Numbered from the stretch's first letter, positions 34,031-42,637 are shown. The stretch: 64,000 nucleotides of DNA from Prevotella sp. ne3005 (GCF_900110085.1 NZ_FOCK01000011.1:33626-97625), one strand, 5' to 3'. Numbers and translations: made by a program. Notes: generated by a model from the sequence alone, not told the origin.

Positions 34031-35365
34031 ATGATGGCACCTAAGGCAACATTTCTGATAGCGGCACCCACCAGCGGCTCGGGCAAGACAACCATTGCCA
34101 GAGGACTGATGGCTTTGTTCTGTAGGAAAGGTTATCAGGTGCAGCCCTTCAAGTGCGGCCCCGACTATATCGACACGAAATTCCACGAGGCGGTATGCGG
34201 CAGACCCAGCATCAACCTCGATACCTTCATGGCCTCGCCAGAACATGTGCGCGAGCTCTTCTCTCACTATGGTGCCGATGCCGATATCTGCATCGTGGAG
34301 GGGATGATGGGACTCTTCGATGGTTACGATCGTGAGCGAGGGTCCTCGTATGAGATAGCATGCGTGCTGGATATCCCTGTGGTACTGGTGGTCGATGCCA
34401 AGTCTGCAGCCTACTCGATGGCAGCACTCCTCTCTGGTTTCATCCACTTCAGGAAGGATGTACGCATCGCTGGCGTCATATTTAACAAGGTGGGATCGGA
34501 GAAGCACTTCCAGATGCTACAGCAGGTGTGCGACGACCTCAGCATCGCGTGTCTGGGCCATCTACCCAAGAGCCCTGCCCTCGAACAGGGCTCGCGCTAC
34601 CTGGGGCTCGACTTCTCGAAAGAGGCAGAAAGCGAGGAACTGATAAAGGCTTTAGAGGAGCATGTGAATTGGGAGGCGCTGAGCAAACTGGGAGTTTTCT
34701 CCGAGGACTCGGCTTTGTCGCCTGCTGCCGTAGGGGCGCAGGAAAGTCTAGGTTTACTCGGAGTAAACCTGGACTTTACTCCGAGTAAACCTGGAGTCCT
34801 CATAGCCCGCAATGCTGAGAGCTTCTCGTTCGTCTATCAGGAAGTGATAGATGCTTTCGGTTCTGTAAGCTTCTTCGACCCTGAAACGGAAGTGCCACAG
34901 CTAGATGGCATCGAACTGCTCTATCTGCCTGGAGGTTATCCGGAGAAGCATCTGGAGGCACTGGTCGCCAACGCAGCTTGCAGGCAGGCCATCAAGGACT
35001 ATGCAGAACGGGGTGGAAGGATTCAGGCTGAGTGCGGAGGAATGATGTATCTCTGCGAACGGATTGTGACGGATGAGGGCGATTACCCGATGTGTGGCGT
35101 ACTGCCCTACTCTATTACCGCCAGGAAGTCTGACCGCAAGCTCTCGCTGGGCTATCGTCAGTTTACACTCGACGGCAAGGCCTATCGTGGACATGAGTTC
35201 CACTATACCCAGTTCTTTTCGGAGAAAAGCGGCAAAGCCGAGCGCCTGGGCGAGACACCCAAGTCGCTGGTGCAGGTCTATAACGCCAAGGGCGAGCCTG
35301 TATCAACGCCCGTATTCAGACATAAGAATGTCTTAGCCAGTTATACGCATTTGTATCAGATATGA
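34031..35365 (+). CDS. cbiA: Cobyrinic acid a,c-diamide synthase
   Basis: CbiA amidates the a and c side chains of cobyrinic acid with glutamine and ATP. The ATP domain has LIAAPTSGSGKTTIARGLMA and FKCGPDYIDTKFH; the glutaminase domain has the nucleophile in AECGGMMYLCE. Two inserts look repeat-derived: SLGLLGVNLDFTPSKPG near residue 245, coded by palindromic GGTTTACTC/GAGTAAACC units, and FSEKSGKAER near residue 400, coded by the 30-base hairpin element in antisense orientation. Start ATG at 34031 or 34034. The stop overlaps cbiET (ATGA). Confidence 0.95.
   Translation: MMAPKATFLIAAPTSGSGKTTIARGLMALFCRKGYQVQPFKCGPDYIDTKFHEAVCGRPSINLDTFMASPEHVRELFSHYGADADICIVEGMMGLFDGYDRERGSSYEIACVLDIPVVLVVDAKSAAYSMAALLSGFIHFRKDVRIAGVIFNKVGSEKHFQMLQQVCDDLSIACLGHLPKSPALEQGSRYLGLDFSKEAESEELIKALEEHVNWEALSKLGVFSEDSALSPAAVGAQESLGLLGVNLDFTPSKPGVLIARNAESFSFVYQEVIDAFGSVSFFDPETEVPQLDGIELLYLPGGYPEKHLEALVANAACRQAIKDYAERGGRIQAECGGMMYLCERIVTDEGDYPMCGVLPYSITARKSDRKLSLGYRQFTLDGKAYRGHEFHYTQFFSEKSGKAERLGETPKSLVQVYNAKGEPVSTPVFRHKNVLASYTHLYQI
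34750..34796. repeat. Palindromic repeat pair inside cbiA
   Basis: GGTTTACTCGGAGTAAACC and the near reverse complement TTTACTCCGAGTAAACC are separated by TGGAC. Each is self-complementary. They are read in frame as part of the linker between the two CbiA domains. Confidence 0.85.
35215..35244 (-). repeat. 30-base double-hairpin element, copy 2 (in cbiA, antisense)
   Basis: On the minus strand CGCTCGGCTTTGCCG is followed by CTTTT-CTCCG-AAAAG. The second stem keeps five pairs although two of them differ from the other copies. It is read as FSEKSGKAER. Confidence 0.88.
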
Positions 35366-36633
35366 AGTTCATCGTCATAGGTATCACAGACCATCCGCAT
35401 CCCTTCTTCCCTCCAGAGGTGATGGATGTCATCCGTCAGGGGAAGGTGTTCTCTGGGGGCAAGCGCCACCATGAGATCGTAGGGCCGCTGCTTCCTGAGG
35501 ATGCAGAATGGATCGACATTACCGTTCCCCTCGATGCCGTCTTCGAACAATATAATGCTCAAAGCTTAAAGCTTAATGCTCAATGCTCCGCTCGGCTTTG
35601 CCGCTTGGCTCGTCCAAGAATGCTCAATGCTATCACCGTTTTCGCCAGTGGCGATCCGCTCTTCTTCGGCTTTGCCAATACCATCAGGCGCAGGATGCCT
35701 GAGGCAGAGATTGTGCTCTATCCCTCGTTCAACTCCCTGCAGATGCTGGCCCATAGGCTGGTGATGCCTTACCACGACATGAGGATTGTTTCGCTCACAG
35801 GTCGTCCCTGGCCTGAGTTCGACAAGGCACTCATGGAGGGAGCAGGGAAGATGGGCGTCTTGACAGATAGGGAACACACCCCTGCTGCCATTGCCCAGCG
35901 GATGCTGGATTATAGCTATATTTATTATAAGATGTATGTGGGCGAGCACTTGGGGAACCCTTCGCAAGAGAAGGTTTCTACACTTTCACTCGAAGAAGCC
36001 GCGAGGCGCGAGTTCTCAATGCCCAACTGCGTCATTCTTGAATCTGCCAGTCATCTGCCATCAGTCATCAGCCATCCCTTCGGCATTCCCGATGCAGCGT
36101 TTACGTTGCTCGACGGCAGGGAGAAGATGATTACGAAGATGCCCATCCGCCTGTTGACGTTGCAGGCGCTTGACCTTCCCAAGAGGCATGTGCTCTGGGA
36201 TATCGGATTCTGTACTGGTAGTGTGTCCATCGAGGCCCGTCTGCAGTTCCCCCACCTGCATATCGAAGCCTTCGAGATCCGTCCTGAGTGCGAGGCCATC
36301 ATCCACGAGAATGCCCGCAGATTCGGAGCCCCAGGCATCAGTATACATATTGGCGACTTCCTCGAGGCCGACATCGCTGCCCTGCCCCGTCCTGATGCCG
36401 TATTCATTGGCGGACATGGCGGACATCTGAAAGATATCATGGCGAAGGTGCTCACCGTTCTTGCCCCCGATGGTGTCATCGTCTTCAACAGCGTCACCTC
36501 GCCAAAGGTGCCTGCAGACAGTAAGAAGCTCTGGGATGAAGCCTGTGCAGAACTCCGTCTGCATCAGGAGCCTCCCCTGCACATACAACTCAACGACTAT
36601 AACCCCATAGAAATATTAAAGGTAAAAAAGTAA
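35362..36633 (+). CDS. cbiET: Fused precorrin-6Y C5,15-methyltransferase and C12-decarboxylase
   Basis: The N-terminal CbiE methyltransferase (about 1-225: KFIVIGITDHPHPFF, FASGDPLFFGFANTI) and C-terminal CbiT domain (about 240-423: LWDIGFCTGSVSIEARLQFP, VFIGGHGGHLKDIM) methylate C5 and C15 and remove the C12 acetate carboxyl. An insert at about residues 65-90 is an AATGCTC/AAAGCTT heptad tract split by the 30-base element (ARLCRLARPR). It lies between the EQY motif and ITVFASGDPL, a loop in CbiE. A second tract (CAGTCAT units, 36048-36075) lies in the linker and gives LPSVISHP. The stop is within TAAAGGTAAAAAAG-like repeats. Confidence 0.94.
   Translation: MKFIVIGITDHPHPFFPPEVMDVIRQGKVFSGGKRHHEIVGPLLPEDAEWIDITVPLDAVFEQYNAQSLKLNAQCSARLCRLARPRMLNAITVFASGDPLFFGFANTIRRRMPEAEIVLYPSFNSLQMLAHRLVMPYHDMRIVSLTGRPWPEFDKALMEGAGKMGVLTDREHTPAAIAQRMLDYSYIYYKMYVGEHLGNPSQEKVSTLSLEEAARREFSMPNCVILESASHLPSVISHPFGIPDAAFTLLDGREKMITKMPIRLLTLQALDLPKRHVLWDIGFCTGSVSIEARLQFPHLHIEAFEIRPECEAIIHENARRFGAPGISIHIGDFLEADIAALPRPDAVFIGGHGGHLKDIMAKVLTVLAPDGVIVFNSVTSPKVPADSKKLWDEACAELRLHQEPPLHIQLNDYNPIEILKVKK
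35554..35632. repeat. Heptad tract interrupted by a 30-base hairpin element, inside cbiET
   Basis: AATGCTC, AAAGCTT, AAAGCTT, AATGCTC, AATGCTC, then the 30-base element (35589-35618), then AATGCTC, AATGCTA. Removing exactly 30 bases leaves the heptads in phase. Confidence 0.93.
35589..35618 (+). repeat. 30-base double-hairpin element, copy 3 (in cbiET)
   Basis: CGCTCGGCTTTGCCG followed by CTTGG-CTCGT-CCAAG. This copy has no stop codon in any of the six frames. Confidence 0.92.
36048..36075. repeat. Heptad tract in cbiET linker (CAGTCAT type)
   Basis: CAGTCAT, CTGCCAT, CAGTCAT, CAGCCAT: four units at the junction between the CbiE and CbiT domains. Confidence 0.85.
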
Positions 36634-36641
36634 AGGGTAAT

Positions 36642-37994
36642 ATGAAGAAATCAACTATTCTGGCATCTTTGCTGATGCTCGCCATCCAAGCGATGGCCCT
36701 GACGCCTTGGAAGAAAGGCGCATTTGAAACCAACCAGTACCGTAACCTCTTTGTGGAGATGGGCTACAACCAGGCTGACGTCGACGCAAAGCTGAAGGAA
36801 GTGTTCAATGATGTGTTCCGAGGTCCCAACAAGGTCTACTTCGAGGTGGGCGACTCGATGGGCTACGTATCTGATATAAAGAACCACGATGCCCGTACTG
36901 AGGGCATGTCGTATGGTCTGATGATTGCCGTACAGTTTGGTGAGAAGGACATCTTCGACCGTCTGTGGCGCTGGAGCAAGAAGTACATGCAGCATCAGGA
37001 CGGCAACCGCAAGGGCTACTTTGCCTGGAGTTGTAAGACGGATGGCACCCACAATGCCGAGGGCGCTGCCTCGGATGGCGAACTCTATTTCATCACAGCC
37101 CTCATCTTCGCCTCCAACCGTTGGGGCAACGATACAGGCATCAACTACAAGGCAGAGGCCCAGCATATCCTCGACTGCATCCAGCCCAAGGAATATACAC
37201 CAGAGCCTCGTCAGGGTGGATTCCCTGGCTTCGGTCCTCAGCAGACAGGACCTCAGAAGATGTACCTGATAGATCCTGAGACTCAGCTGATCACCTTCAC
37301 CCCTGATGGCTTCGGACAGCGTTTTACGGATCCCAGCTATCATATCCCCGCTTTCTATGAGGTATGGGCCAAGTGGGCTGACGACGGGCGCTCAGACTAT
37401 TGGAATGAGTGTGCCAAGAAAAGTCGTGAGTTCCTGCATAAGGCCATCAACGAGCAGACGGGTCTGAATGCCGACATGTGCCAGTATGATGGCTCAGAGA
37501 TGCAGATGCCCCGCTTCCCTGGCATGCCCCAGCCCAAGCCCGGTGAAAAACCCCGTCGCAATGGTAGCAACAACTTCCGCTACGACTCTTGGCGTGTGCC
37601 CATGAACATCACCCTCGACTACGAGTGGAGCTGTGCAGATAGCGAGTGGCAGCAGAAGTATGGCGAGACCATCCAGAACTTCCTCTACAGCCAGGGCGTC
37701 AACACCTTCGTAGACCAGTATCGTACAGATGGTTCGCTGCCTGAGGGTGATGAGATCCTGCAGGCTGGCGGCTTCAAGAAACTGCGCCACAGCATCGGAC
37801 TCGTAGCCACCTCGGCTGCTGCCTCAATGATGTGCAGCCACGATAAGAGCAAGGAGTTTGTGGATGCTCTCTGGAATGCCAAGCACGAGCCCTTCGAAGA
37901 CGGCTATTTCGATGCCTACTACGACGGGCTGCTGCGCCTCTTTGCCTTCATGCACCTAAGCGGAAATTATCAGATTATCACACCACAGAAATAA
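36642..37994 (+). CDS. GH8 family glycoside hydrolase (exo-oligoxylanase type)
   Basis: The 450-residue protein has a signal peptide (1-19, MALTPW boundary) and an (alpha/alpha)6 GH8 fold. The general acid is probably Glu87 in DARTEGMSYGLMIAV. Further family marks are GYFAWSCKTDG, AEGAASDGELYFITAL, and FRYDSWRVPMNI, which carries the likely general-base aspartate. This pattern is closest to reducing-end xylose-releasing exo-oligoxylanases. It sits between cbiET (8 bases) and cbiG-cbiF (TAATG overlap), an odd place for a xylan enzyme; co-expression with corrin genes seems unavoidable. Substrate remains to be shown. Confidence 0.9.
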   Translation: MKKSTILASLLMLAIQAMALTPWKKGAFETNQYRNLFVEMGYNQADVDAKLKEVFNDVFRGPNKVYFEVGDSMGYVSDIKNHDARTEGMSYGLMIAVQFGEKDIFDRLWRWSKKYMQHQDGNRKGYFAWSCKTDGTHNAEGAASDGELYFITALIFASNRWGNDTGINYKAEAQHILDCIQPKEYTPEPRQGGFPGFGPQQTGPQKMYLIDPETQLITFTPDGFGQRFTDPSYHIPAFYEVWAKWADDGRSDYWNECAKKSREFLHKAINEQTGLNADMCQYDGSEMQMPRFPGMPQPKPGEKPRRNGSNNFRYDSWRVPMNITLDYEWSCADSEWQQKYGETIQNFLYSQGVNTFVDQYRTDGSLPEGDEILQAGGFKKLRHSIGLVATSAAASMMCSHDKSKEFVDALWNAKHEPFEDGYFDAYYDGLLRLFAFMHLSGNYQIITPQK

Positions 37995-39769
37995 TGAAGA
38001 TTGCAGTCATACAAATCAGCGAGGCTGGGCAGGAGATTGCCAGCACATTGAAACAGGAACTCGGCGCCAAAGCCATAGGGCGAGCCGAAGTGGGCAGGCA
38101 GTGGAAGGAGTTCGATGCCTTTGTCTTCATCGGAGCCATGGGCATCTGCGTGCGCACCATCGCCCCATTAGTCAACGACAAGCACGAAGACCCAGCTGTG
38201 GTCTGTGTCGACAGCATGGGGCTGAATGCCATCTCCGTACTCTCCGGACATATTGGCGGTGCTAACGACTTAGCCCACGAGGTGGCAGCCCTGATAGGAG
38301 CCCGAGAGGTGATCACCACCCAGAGCGACAATGCAGGACTCTGGGCACTCGATACGTTTGAGAAGCGTTTCGACTGGTTCACATTGAATGACGAAAAAGA
38401 ACTGCAGGAGTGCATCTATGCTTTCGTGAATCGAAAGCCCACAGCCCTGTTTTTGGAGATACGCGATGAGGGTACAGACTATCTGGAGAAGACCAAGCCG
38501 GAGCATGTGACCATCATCAATGACATCAGTGAGGCAGACCCTGAGAAATACGAGCTGCTGATCATGGTGACACCTTTCGTACGTGCAGAGCCAGATGATA
38601 TGTGTGTACTGCATTTTATACCGATGGTGGGTACCATTGGCTTTGGTTTAGCTCATCACCCAAAAGTCTTCAGATATATCTACGACGAGATGGCTGAGGC
38701 GCTGATCAGTCATGGTATTATGCCTTGTTCACACAGGTATTGCACCATCGATGCGAAGAAAGACGAACCGTTTTGCAGAAGGCTCGAAAAGACCTATGGG
38801 GAGAAGGTGGAGTTCTATACAGCAGAGGAGCTGGCGCAGGTGGATGTGCCCAATCCCAGTGCTACCGTTGAGAAGCATGTTGGTACGCCCAGCGTGTGCG
38901 AGGCTGCTGCCATCGTAGGCTCTAATCATGGCAAGCTGATCATCCCCAAGATAAAAGGCGAGGACTGGACAGTTGCCCTCGCCATCGACTACAAATATCT
39001 GCGAGAGAAGAAAGGACATATCGAGATTGTTGGTGCAGGCCCAGGCGATCCTGACTTGGTCAGCGTCCGAGGCCGTAAGATGCTCGAAAGGGCCGATCTC
39101 ATCCTCTATGCAGGCTCTCTGGTGCCAAAAGCCCTCACAGAGTGCCATAAGCCAGGAGCCATGGTACGCTCTTCGGCAGACATGAACCTCGAAGAACAGT
39201 GTGCGCTGATGAAGCAGTTCTACGACGAGGGGAAATACATCGTTCGTCTGCATACGGGCGATCCTTGTATCTTCGGAGCCATCCAGGAGCAGATGGCCTT
39301 CTTCGACCAGAACGGCATGGAGTATCACATCACCCCAGGCATCTCCTCATTCCTCGCTGCCGCAGCCGAGTTGCAGAGTCAGTTCACCATTCCTGAGCGT
39401 TGCCAGACCATTATCCTCACGCGTGGCGAGGGCCGTACTCCCATGCCCGAGAAAGAGCAACTCCATCTGCTGGCTCGCAGTCAGAGTACGATGTGCATCT
39501 TCCTCTCTGCCGCCATCGTCGATGATGTGCAGCGTGAACTGCTTCAGGAGTACCCAGAGGACACCCCCGTGGCAGCCTGCTATCATCTCACCTGGCCAGA
39601 CCAGAAGATCTATCGAGGCAAACTGAAAGACCTGGCGAAGATAGTCCATGACAACAAACTAACCCTCACCACCATGCTCGTGGTAGGCGAGGCCATCGAC
39701 AACCGCCAAGGTCTCTCAGAGCTCTATTCGAAGCACTTCACCCACCTCTTCCGCCAAGGCTGCGATTGA
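37994..39769 (+). CDS. cbiGF: Fused CbiG hydrolase and precorrin-4 C11-methyltransferase CbiF
   Basis: Residues about 1-335 are CbiG (KIAVIQISEAGQEIA, GAMGICVRTIAPL, LSGHIGGANDLA, VCEAAAIVGSN), which opens the ring lactone of cobalt-precorrin-5A. Residues about 340-591 are CbiF (IEIVGAGPGDPDLVSVRG, LHTGDPCIFGAIQEQM, ILTRGEGRTPMPE), the C11 methyltransferase. The two act one after the other, so fusion is logical. CbiG marks the oxygen-independent pathway. It is the last gene of its unit; hairpins follow. Confidence 0.95.
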   Translation: MKIAVIQISEAGQEIASTLKQELGAKAIGRAEVGRQWKEFDAFVFIGAMGICVRTIAPLVNDKHEDPAVVCVDSMGLNAISVLSGHIGGANDLAHEVAALIGAREVITTQSDNAGLWALDTFEKRFDWFTLNDEKELQECIYAFVNRKPTALFLEIRDEGTDYLEKTKPEHVTIINDISEADPEKYELLIMVTPFVRAEPDDMCVLHFIPMVGTIGFGLAHHPKVFRYIYDEMAEALISHGIMPCSHRYCTIDAKKDEPFCRRLEKTYGEKVEFYTAEELAQVDVPNPSATVEKHVGTPSVCEAAAIVGSNHGKLIIPKIKGEDWTVALAIDYKYLREKKGHIEIVGAGPGDPDLVSVRGRKMLERADLILYAGSLVPKALTECHKPGAMVRSSADMNLEEQCALMKQFYDEGKYIVRLHTGDPCIFGAIQEQMAFFDQNGMEYHITPGISSFLAAAAELQSQFTIPERCQTIILTRGEGRTPMPEKEQLHLLARSQSTMCIFLSAAIVDDVQRELLQEYPEDTPVAACYHLTWPDQKIYRGKLKDLAKIVHDNKLTLTTMLVVGEAIDNRQGLSELYSKHFTHLFRQGCD

Positions 39770-39775
39770 GTGAGA

Positions 39776-39818
39776 GAAGCCAAAACTCGTTTCAGGCTTC
39801 CGAGCATGAGCAGGCTCG
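39776..39818 (+). terminator. Hairpins behind cbiGF
   Basis: GAAGCC-a-AAAC-tc-GTTT-ca-GGCTTC folds as a two-step stem and CGAGC-n8-GCTCG follows. There is no long T run, so termination is only probable. Confidence 0.4.
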
Positions 39819-39852
39819 ACCAAAGGTCAAGGCGATGACGAAAAAGGCTCAT

Positions 39853-39940
39853 AAAAACAACTTGTTTTACTTTCAAAGAGACTATCTTTTAGGAGCGTTT
39901 AGCATATCTTTTTAAAGGTAAAACAAGTTGTTTTACTTTT
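39853..39940. repeat. Two near-palindromic AAAACAASTTGTTTTAC repeats
   Basis: AAAACAACTTGTTTTACTTT at about 39854-39873 and GTAAAACAAGTTGTTTTACTT at about 39918-39938 are self-complementary direct copies. They lie in the 477-base gap between cbiGF and the ATPase gene, which marks the start of the AT-rich island. An open frame at 39945-40250 in the gap has no coding features, so I see no gene there. Confidence 0.75.
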
Positions 39941-40207
39941 ATGGATGACGTTTTCCCCTTTATATAAAGGCATTCCAGCGCATCATGATGGCAGTGATAG
40001 TAAACAAAAAACTATCACTCAATTAAACTACCTGATATTCAATCACTTAACACCAAAAGTGATAGATAACTCATTTTTCATCAAAATAAAAATGTTGAAG
40101 AAATCACATATTATCCATGAGGATTCACCCTACTCGCCAGAAACCATTTATTTAATTCTTTTTTCTAATAAAAAAGATAAAGTTTCGCTTATTTACATTA
40201 TTATTTG

Positions 40208-40215
40208 TATATTTG
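40208..40215 (+). promoter_or_regulatory. -7 promoter box (TATATTTG) for the AAA ATPase gene
   Basis: TATATTTG lies 31 bases before the ATG at 40247 and begins the accessory island's first unit. Confidence 0.65.
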
Positions 40216-40246
40216 CAGCAGAAAAAACAAAGAGAATAGACATAAT

Positions 40247-41461
40247 ATGAGTGACTTAAAAATATCTGTTAAGGATTTCAGGGCAATCCATAGTGCCAAC
40301 ATTGATCTCAATGGCATTACCGTTATCGCTGGTGTGAACGGAAGTGGTAAGAGTACTCTGTCAAGATTGCTTTATACGATATTTAATAAAGTGAAAACAT
40401 TAGACGAGGTCTATCGGAATACTTTCAGCTTGGAAATTCAGCCAATTGAAGAAATTTGCCAGCAAATTTATGATACCTTAAAGCCTTCTGATTTTGGCTT
40501 AATTATTGGAGGTGAAGTTAAAGATGAGCGTGAGAATACTCAAAAGTGTATATCCTTGTTAGCAGATTCTTTTAACCAAGATGAGAAAACAAAAAGACTT
40601 GTCAGCATTATCAAGTATAACTTAGGTATTGATATAAAAGCTAAAGAAGATCTAAATATCATACTTGATAAATTTGACGAAGCAATTGCCAGATATGAAG
40701 ATCGAAAGAGAAATCGTCCATTTAAGGAATTAGGTAACGAGATAGCATCAGAACTACAAGAAGATAACATCATTAATAAAGTCTCAGTTTCTGAGTATGG
40801 CTACACATTCTTTGGGCCAGGCGTAGAAAGTGTTCCTTTGTTGCATAGTGTCAAGTTCTGCACATATATTGATACGCCTAAGAAATTGGAGACTCCTTTC
40901 TTTTATAATGAATGGGATCATATTAAAAAACCTAATGATGCAGCATATAATCAAGAGGTAAGTAAATATTTATCGGACAACATTTTGAAAGGTGAGACAT
41001 CTTATTCTGAAAAGACGAGCAGTCTGATTTATCAGCGCAAAGATGGTCAGACATTCGATCTTTCACAAAGTGCCACAGGTGTGCAGGCCTTCGCCTTTCT
41101 CCAGTTGCTCTTGAAAAAGGGACTTATCAATGATCGTTCACTCATTATCATTGACGAGCCTGAAGCCCATTTGCATCCCCAGTGGATAGTGGAATATGCC
41201 AAAGTGTTAGTGGAACTCAACAAGAAGACCAAAGCCAGATTCTTTATTGCAACGCACAGTACAGACATGGTTAGTGCCCTCCGCTATATATCAGAGAAAG
41301 AAGAGACGCTTGATCATCTCTCATACTATCGGGCTGTTCCTGCAGATGCAGATGCCTATACCTACGACTATCAGAATATGGGTACTGATATTGAACCGAT
41401 ATTCGAGTCTTTCAACAAGTCGTATGAACTGATAGAGAAATACGGAACAGACAATGGCTGA
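40247..41461 (+). CDS. SMC/OLD-like AAA ATPase
   Basis: The 404-residue ATPase has Walker A GVNGSGKSTLSR near residue 28, an ABC-type signature region (FDLSQSATGVQAFAF), Walker B with SLIIIDEPEAHLHPQW, and the switch histidine in FIATHSTDMVSAL. This is the single-chain AAA_15/AAA_21 layout with a central helical insert, as in OLD, PtuA, AriA and other defence ATPases. No TOPRIM domain is attached. The start is the ATG at 40247. The stop overlaps the next small gene by 8 bases, so a two-protein complex is likely. Effector activity is not visible in the ATPase itself. Confidence 0.88.
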   Translation: MSDLKISVKDFRAIHSANIDLNGITVIAGVNGSGKSTLSRLLYTIFNKVKTLDEVYRNTFSLEIQPIEEICQQIYDTLKPSDFGLIIGGEVKDERENTQKCISLLADSFNQDEKTKRLVSIIKYNLGIDIKAKEDLNIILDKFDEAIARYEDRKRNRPFKELGNEIASELQEDNIINKVSVSEYGYTFFGPGVESVPLLHSVKFCTYIDTPKKLETPFFYNEWDHIKKPNDAAYNQEVSKYLSDNILKGETSYSEKTSSLIYQRKDGQTFDLSQSATGVQAFAFLQLLLKKGLINDRSLIIIDEPEAHLHPQWIVEYAKVLVELNKKTKARFFIATHSTDMVSALRYISEKEETLDHLSYYRAVPADADAYTYDYQNMGTDIEPIFESFNKSYELIEKYGTDNG

Positions 41462-41783
41462 ATATACTATAACAGATCCGAAAGGTATTCGGATTAAGAG
41501 TCTGCTGTTGTCAGACATTCAAGGTATGCATACCCTTCTAAAGAAAGAAGGGTGTATAGATAGTGAAAACAAATTCACGGATGAACAGAAAGCAATAGCC
41601 CTTGATGAAGTTCAAACGCGGATAGCTCAACAAAACAAAACGGACAAACAGGCATCTGCTGACGTGTTGTTCAAACAAAGCGTATTGACCCCTACCCAGT
41701 ACAACCGCCTAGAACGCCAGTTTGCAGGCAATCCCCAGTTCCGCTTTGTGAATGCAATAGACTTTTGGAAGTTATTTGATTAG
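41454..41783 (+). CDS. Unknown small protein coupled to the AAA ATPase
   Basis: The 109-residue product (MAEYTITDPKGIRIKSLLLS) is soluble, helical and polar, with no recognised domain, metal-binding site or membrane helix. Its start overlaps the ATPase stop by 8 bases, and its C-terminus (FRFVNAIDFWKLFD) is aromatic and acidic. The coupling suggests it is the obligate partner or effector of the ATPase. I could not match it to PtuB, AriB or other known partners by eye. Confidence 0.72.
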   Translation: MAEYTITDPKGIRIKSLLLSDIQGMHTLLKKEGCIDSENKFTDEQKAIALDEVQTRIAQQNKTDKQASADVLFKQSVLTPTQYNRLERQFAGNPQFRFVNAIDFWKLFD

Positions 41784-41796
41784 ATATTACTAAGAT

Positions 41797-42447
41797 ATGA
41801 ACAACAAAGAACCTGGTTACGTTTACATACTGACCAATCCCAGTTTCCGCGAGGATTGGGTAAAGATCGGAAAGAGCAGTCGTCCTGTGGATGTGAGAAG
41901 CAAAGAACTGGATAATACTGCTGTTCCCTTACCCTTCGAGATATTCGCCACGATGAAGACCACGAAATACAATGAGGTTGAAAAACTGGTACATAAAACC
42001 ATTGATCGCCTCACCGATTTGCGCATCCGCCAGAATCGTGAGTTTTTCAATGTAGCTCCACAGATGGCACTCGACATCTTCCGTGATATTGCTATGACGA
42101 TAGACGATGCAGAGGTGACACTATATGAAGATAACAAGCCCATCGTAGAAAGCGAACATAAGGAGCCTCAGAAACGAGAGGTGAAACGCCCCCGTTTTAA
42201 ATTCTCTATGTGTGGGATTAAGATTGGCGAACAAGTTACCTTCGACCCAACGGGTCTTGTCGTTAAGGTTGCTTCCGATGATAGCATCGAGTACGAAGGA
42301 CGCATCTATAAACTCTCCCCTTTCGTTGGCACATTTATGCCAGAAGAACATCGTAACACCTCTGGTGCCTATCAAGGTGCAAAGTATTTCTCATATAATG
42401 GGAAAGTGCTGGATGAGATTAGGAAAGAAAAAGAAATACATTGTTAA
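41797..42447 (+). CDS. GIY-YIG (T5orf172-like) nuclease-family protein with RAMA/DUF4357-like C-terminus
   Basis: Residues about 7-100 resemble the T5orf172 branch of GIY-YIG: GYVYILTNPSFREDWVKIGKS at the start, RSKELDNT, and NREFFNVAP at the end. About 130-210 (FKFSMCGIKIGEQVTFDPTG, YEGRIYKLSPF) resembles the small RAMA or DUF4357 domain often fused to modification or restriction proteins. It lies 13 bases after the small partner gene and could be part of the same unit. Nuclease action is an inference; its place beside a methylase and a restriction enzyme supports DNA recognition. Confidence 0.77.
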   Translation: MNNKEPGYVYILTNPSFREDWVKIGKSSRPVDVRSKELDNTAVPLPFEIFATMKTTKYNEVEKLVHKTIDRLTDLRIRQNREFFNVAPQMALDIFRDIAMTIDDAEVTLYEDNKPIVESEHKEPQKREVKRPRFKFSMCGIKIGEQVTFDPTGLVVKVASDDSIEYEGRIYKLSPFVGTFMPEEHRNTSGAYQGAKYFSYNGKVLDEIRKEKEIHC

Positions 42448-42629
42448 TTTATATAAATTTCAAGTCACAGATATATGGCAACAACAAATATAAAGAATAC
42501 AGAGATATCCATCTTTTTGCAAGAAGTTTAGAAATTAGGCAGTGATTACAATGAATCAGACACTTTGTGTTTTTGTCCACTTTTCGTAAGTTTAACAGCT
42601 AAATTGCACAGAATTACGAATAAAATGTG

Positions 42630-42637
42630 TAACTTTG
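42630..42637 (+). promoter_or_regulatory. -7 promoter box (TAACTTTG) for the methylase-restriction unit
   Basis: TAACTTTG lies 22 bases upstream of the methylase ATG, with TTG at 42604-42606 as a possible -33 element. The gap 42448-42659 otherwise shows no gene. Confidence 0.65.

Noticed and set aside
36642..37994. A cobalamin pathway enzyme at this position
   Set aside because: Motifs are those of GH8 hydrolases with a signal peptide; no corrin-related feature.
39945..40250. 101-codon open frame before the ATPase gene
   Set aside because: It includes the ATPase promoter box, has no ribosome site and an unnatural composition.
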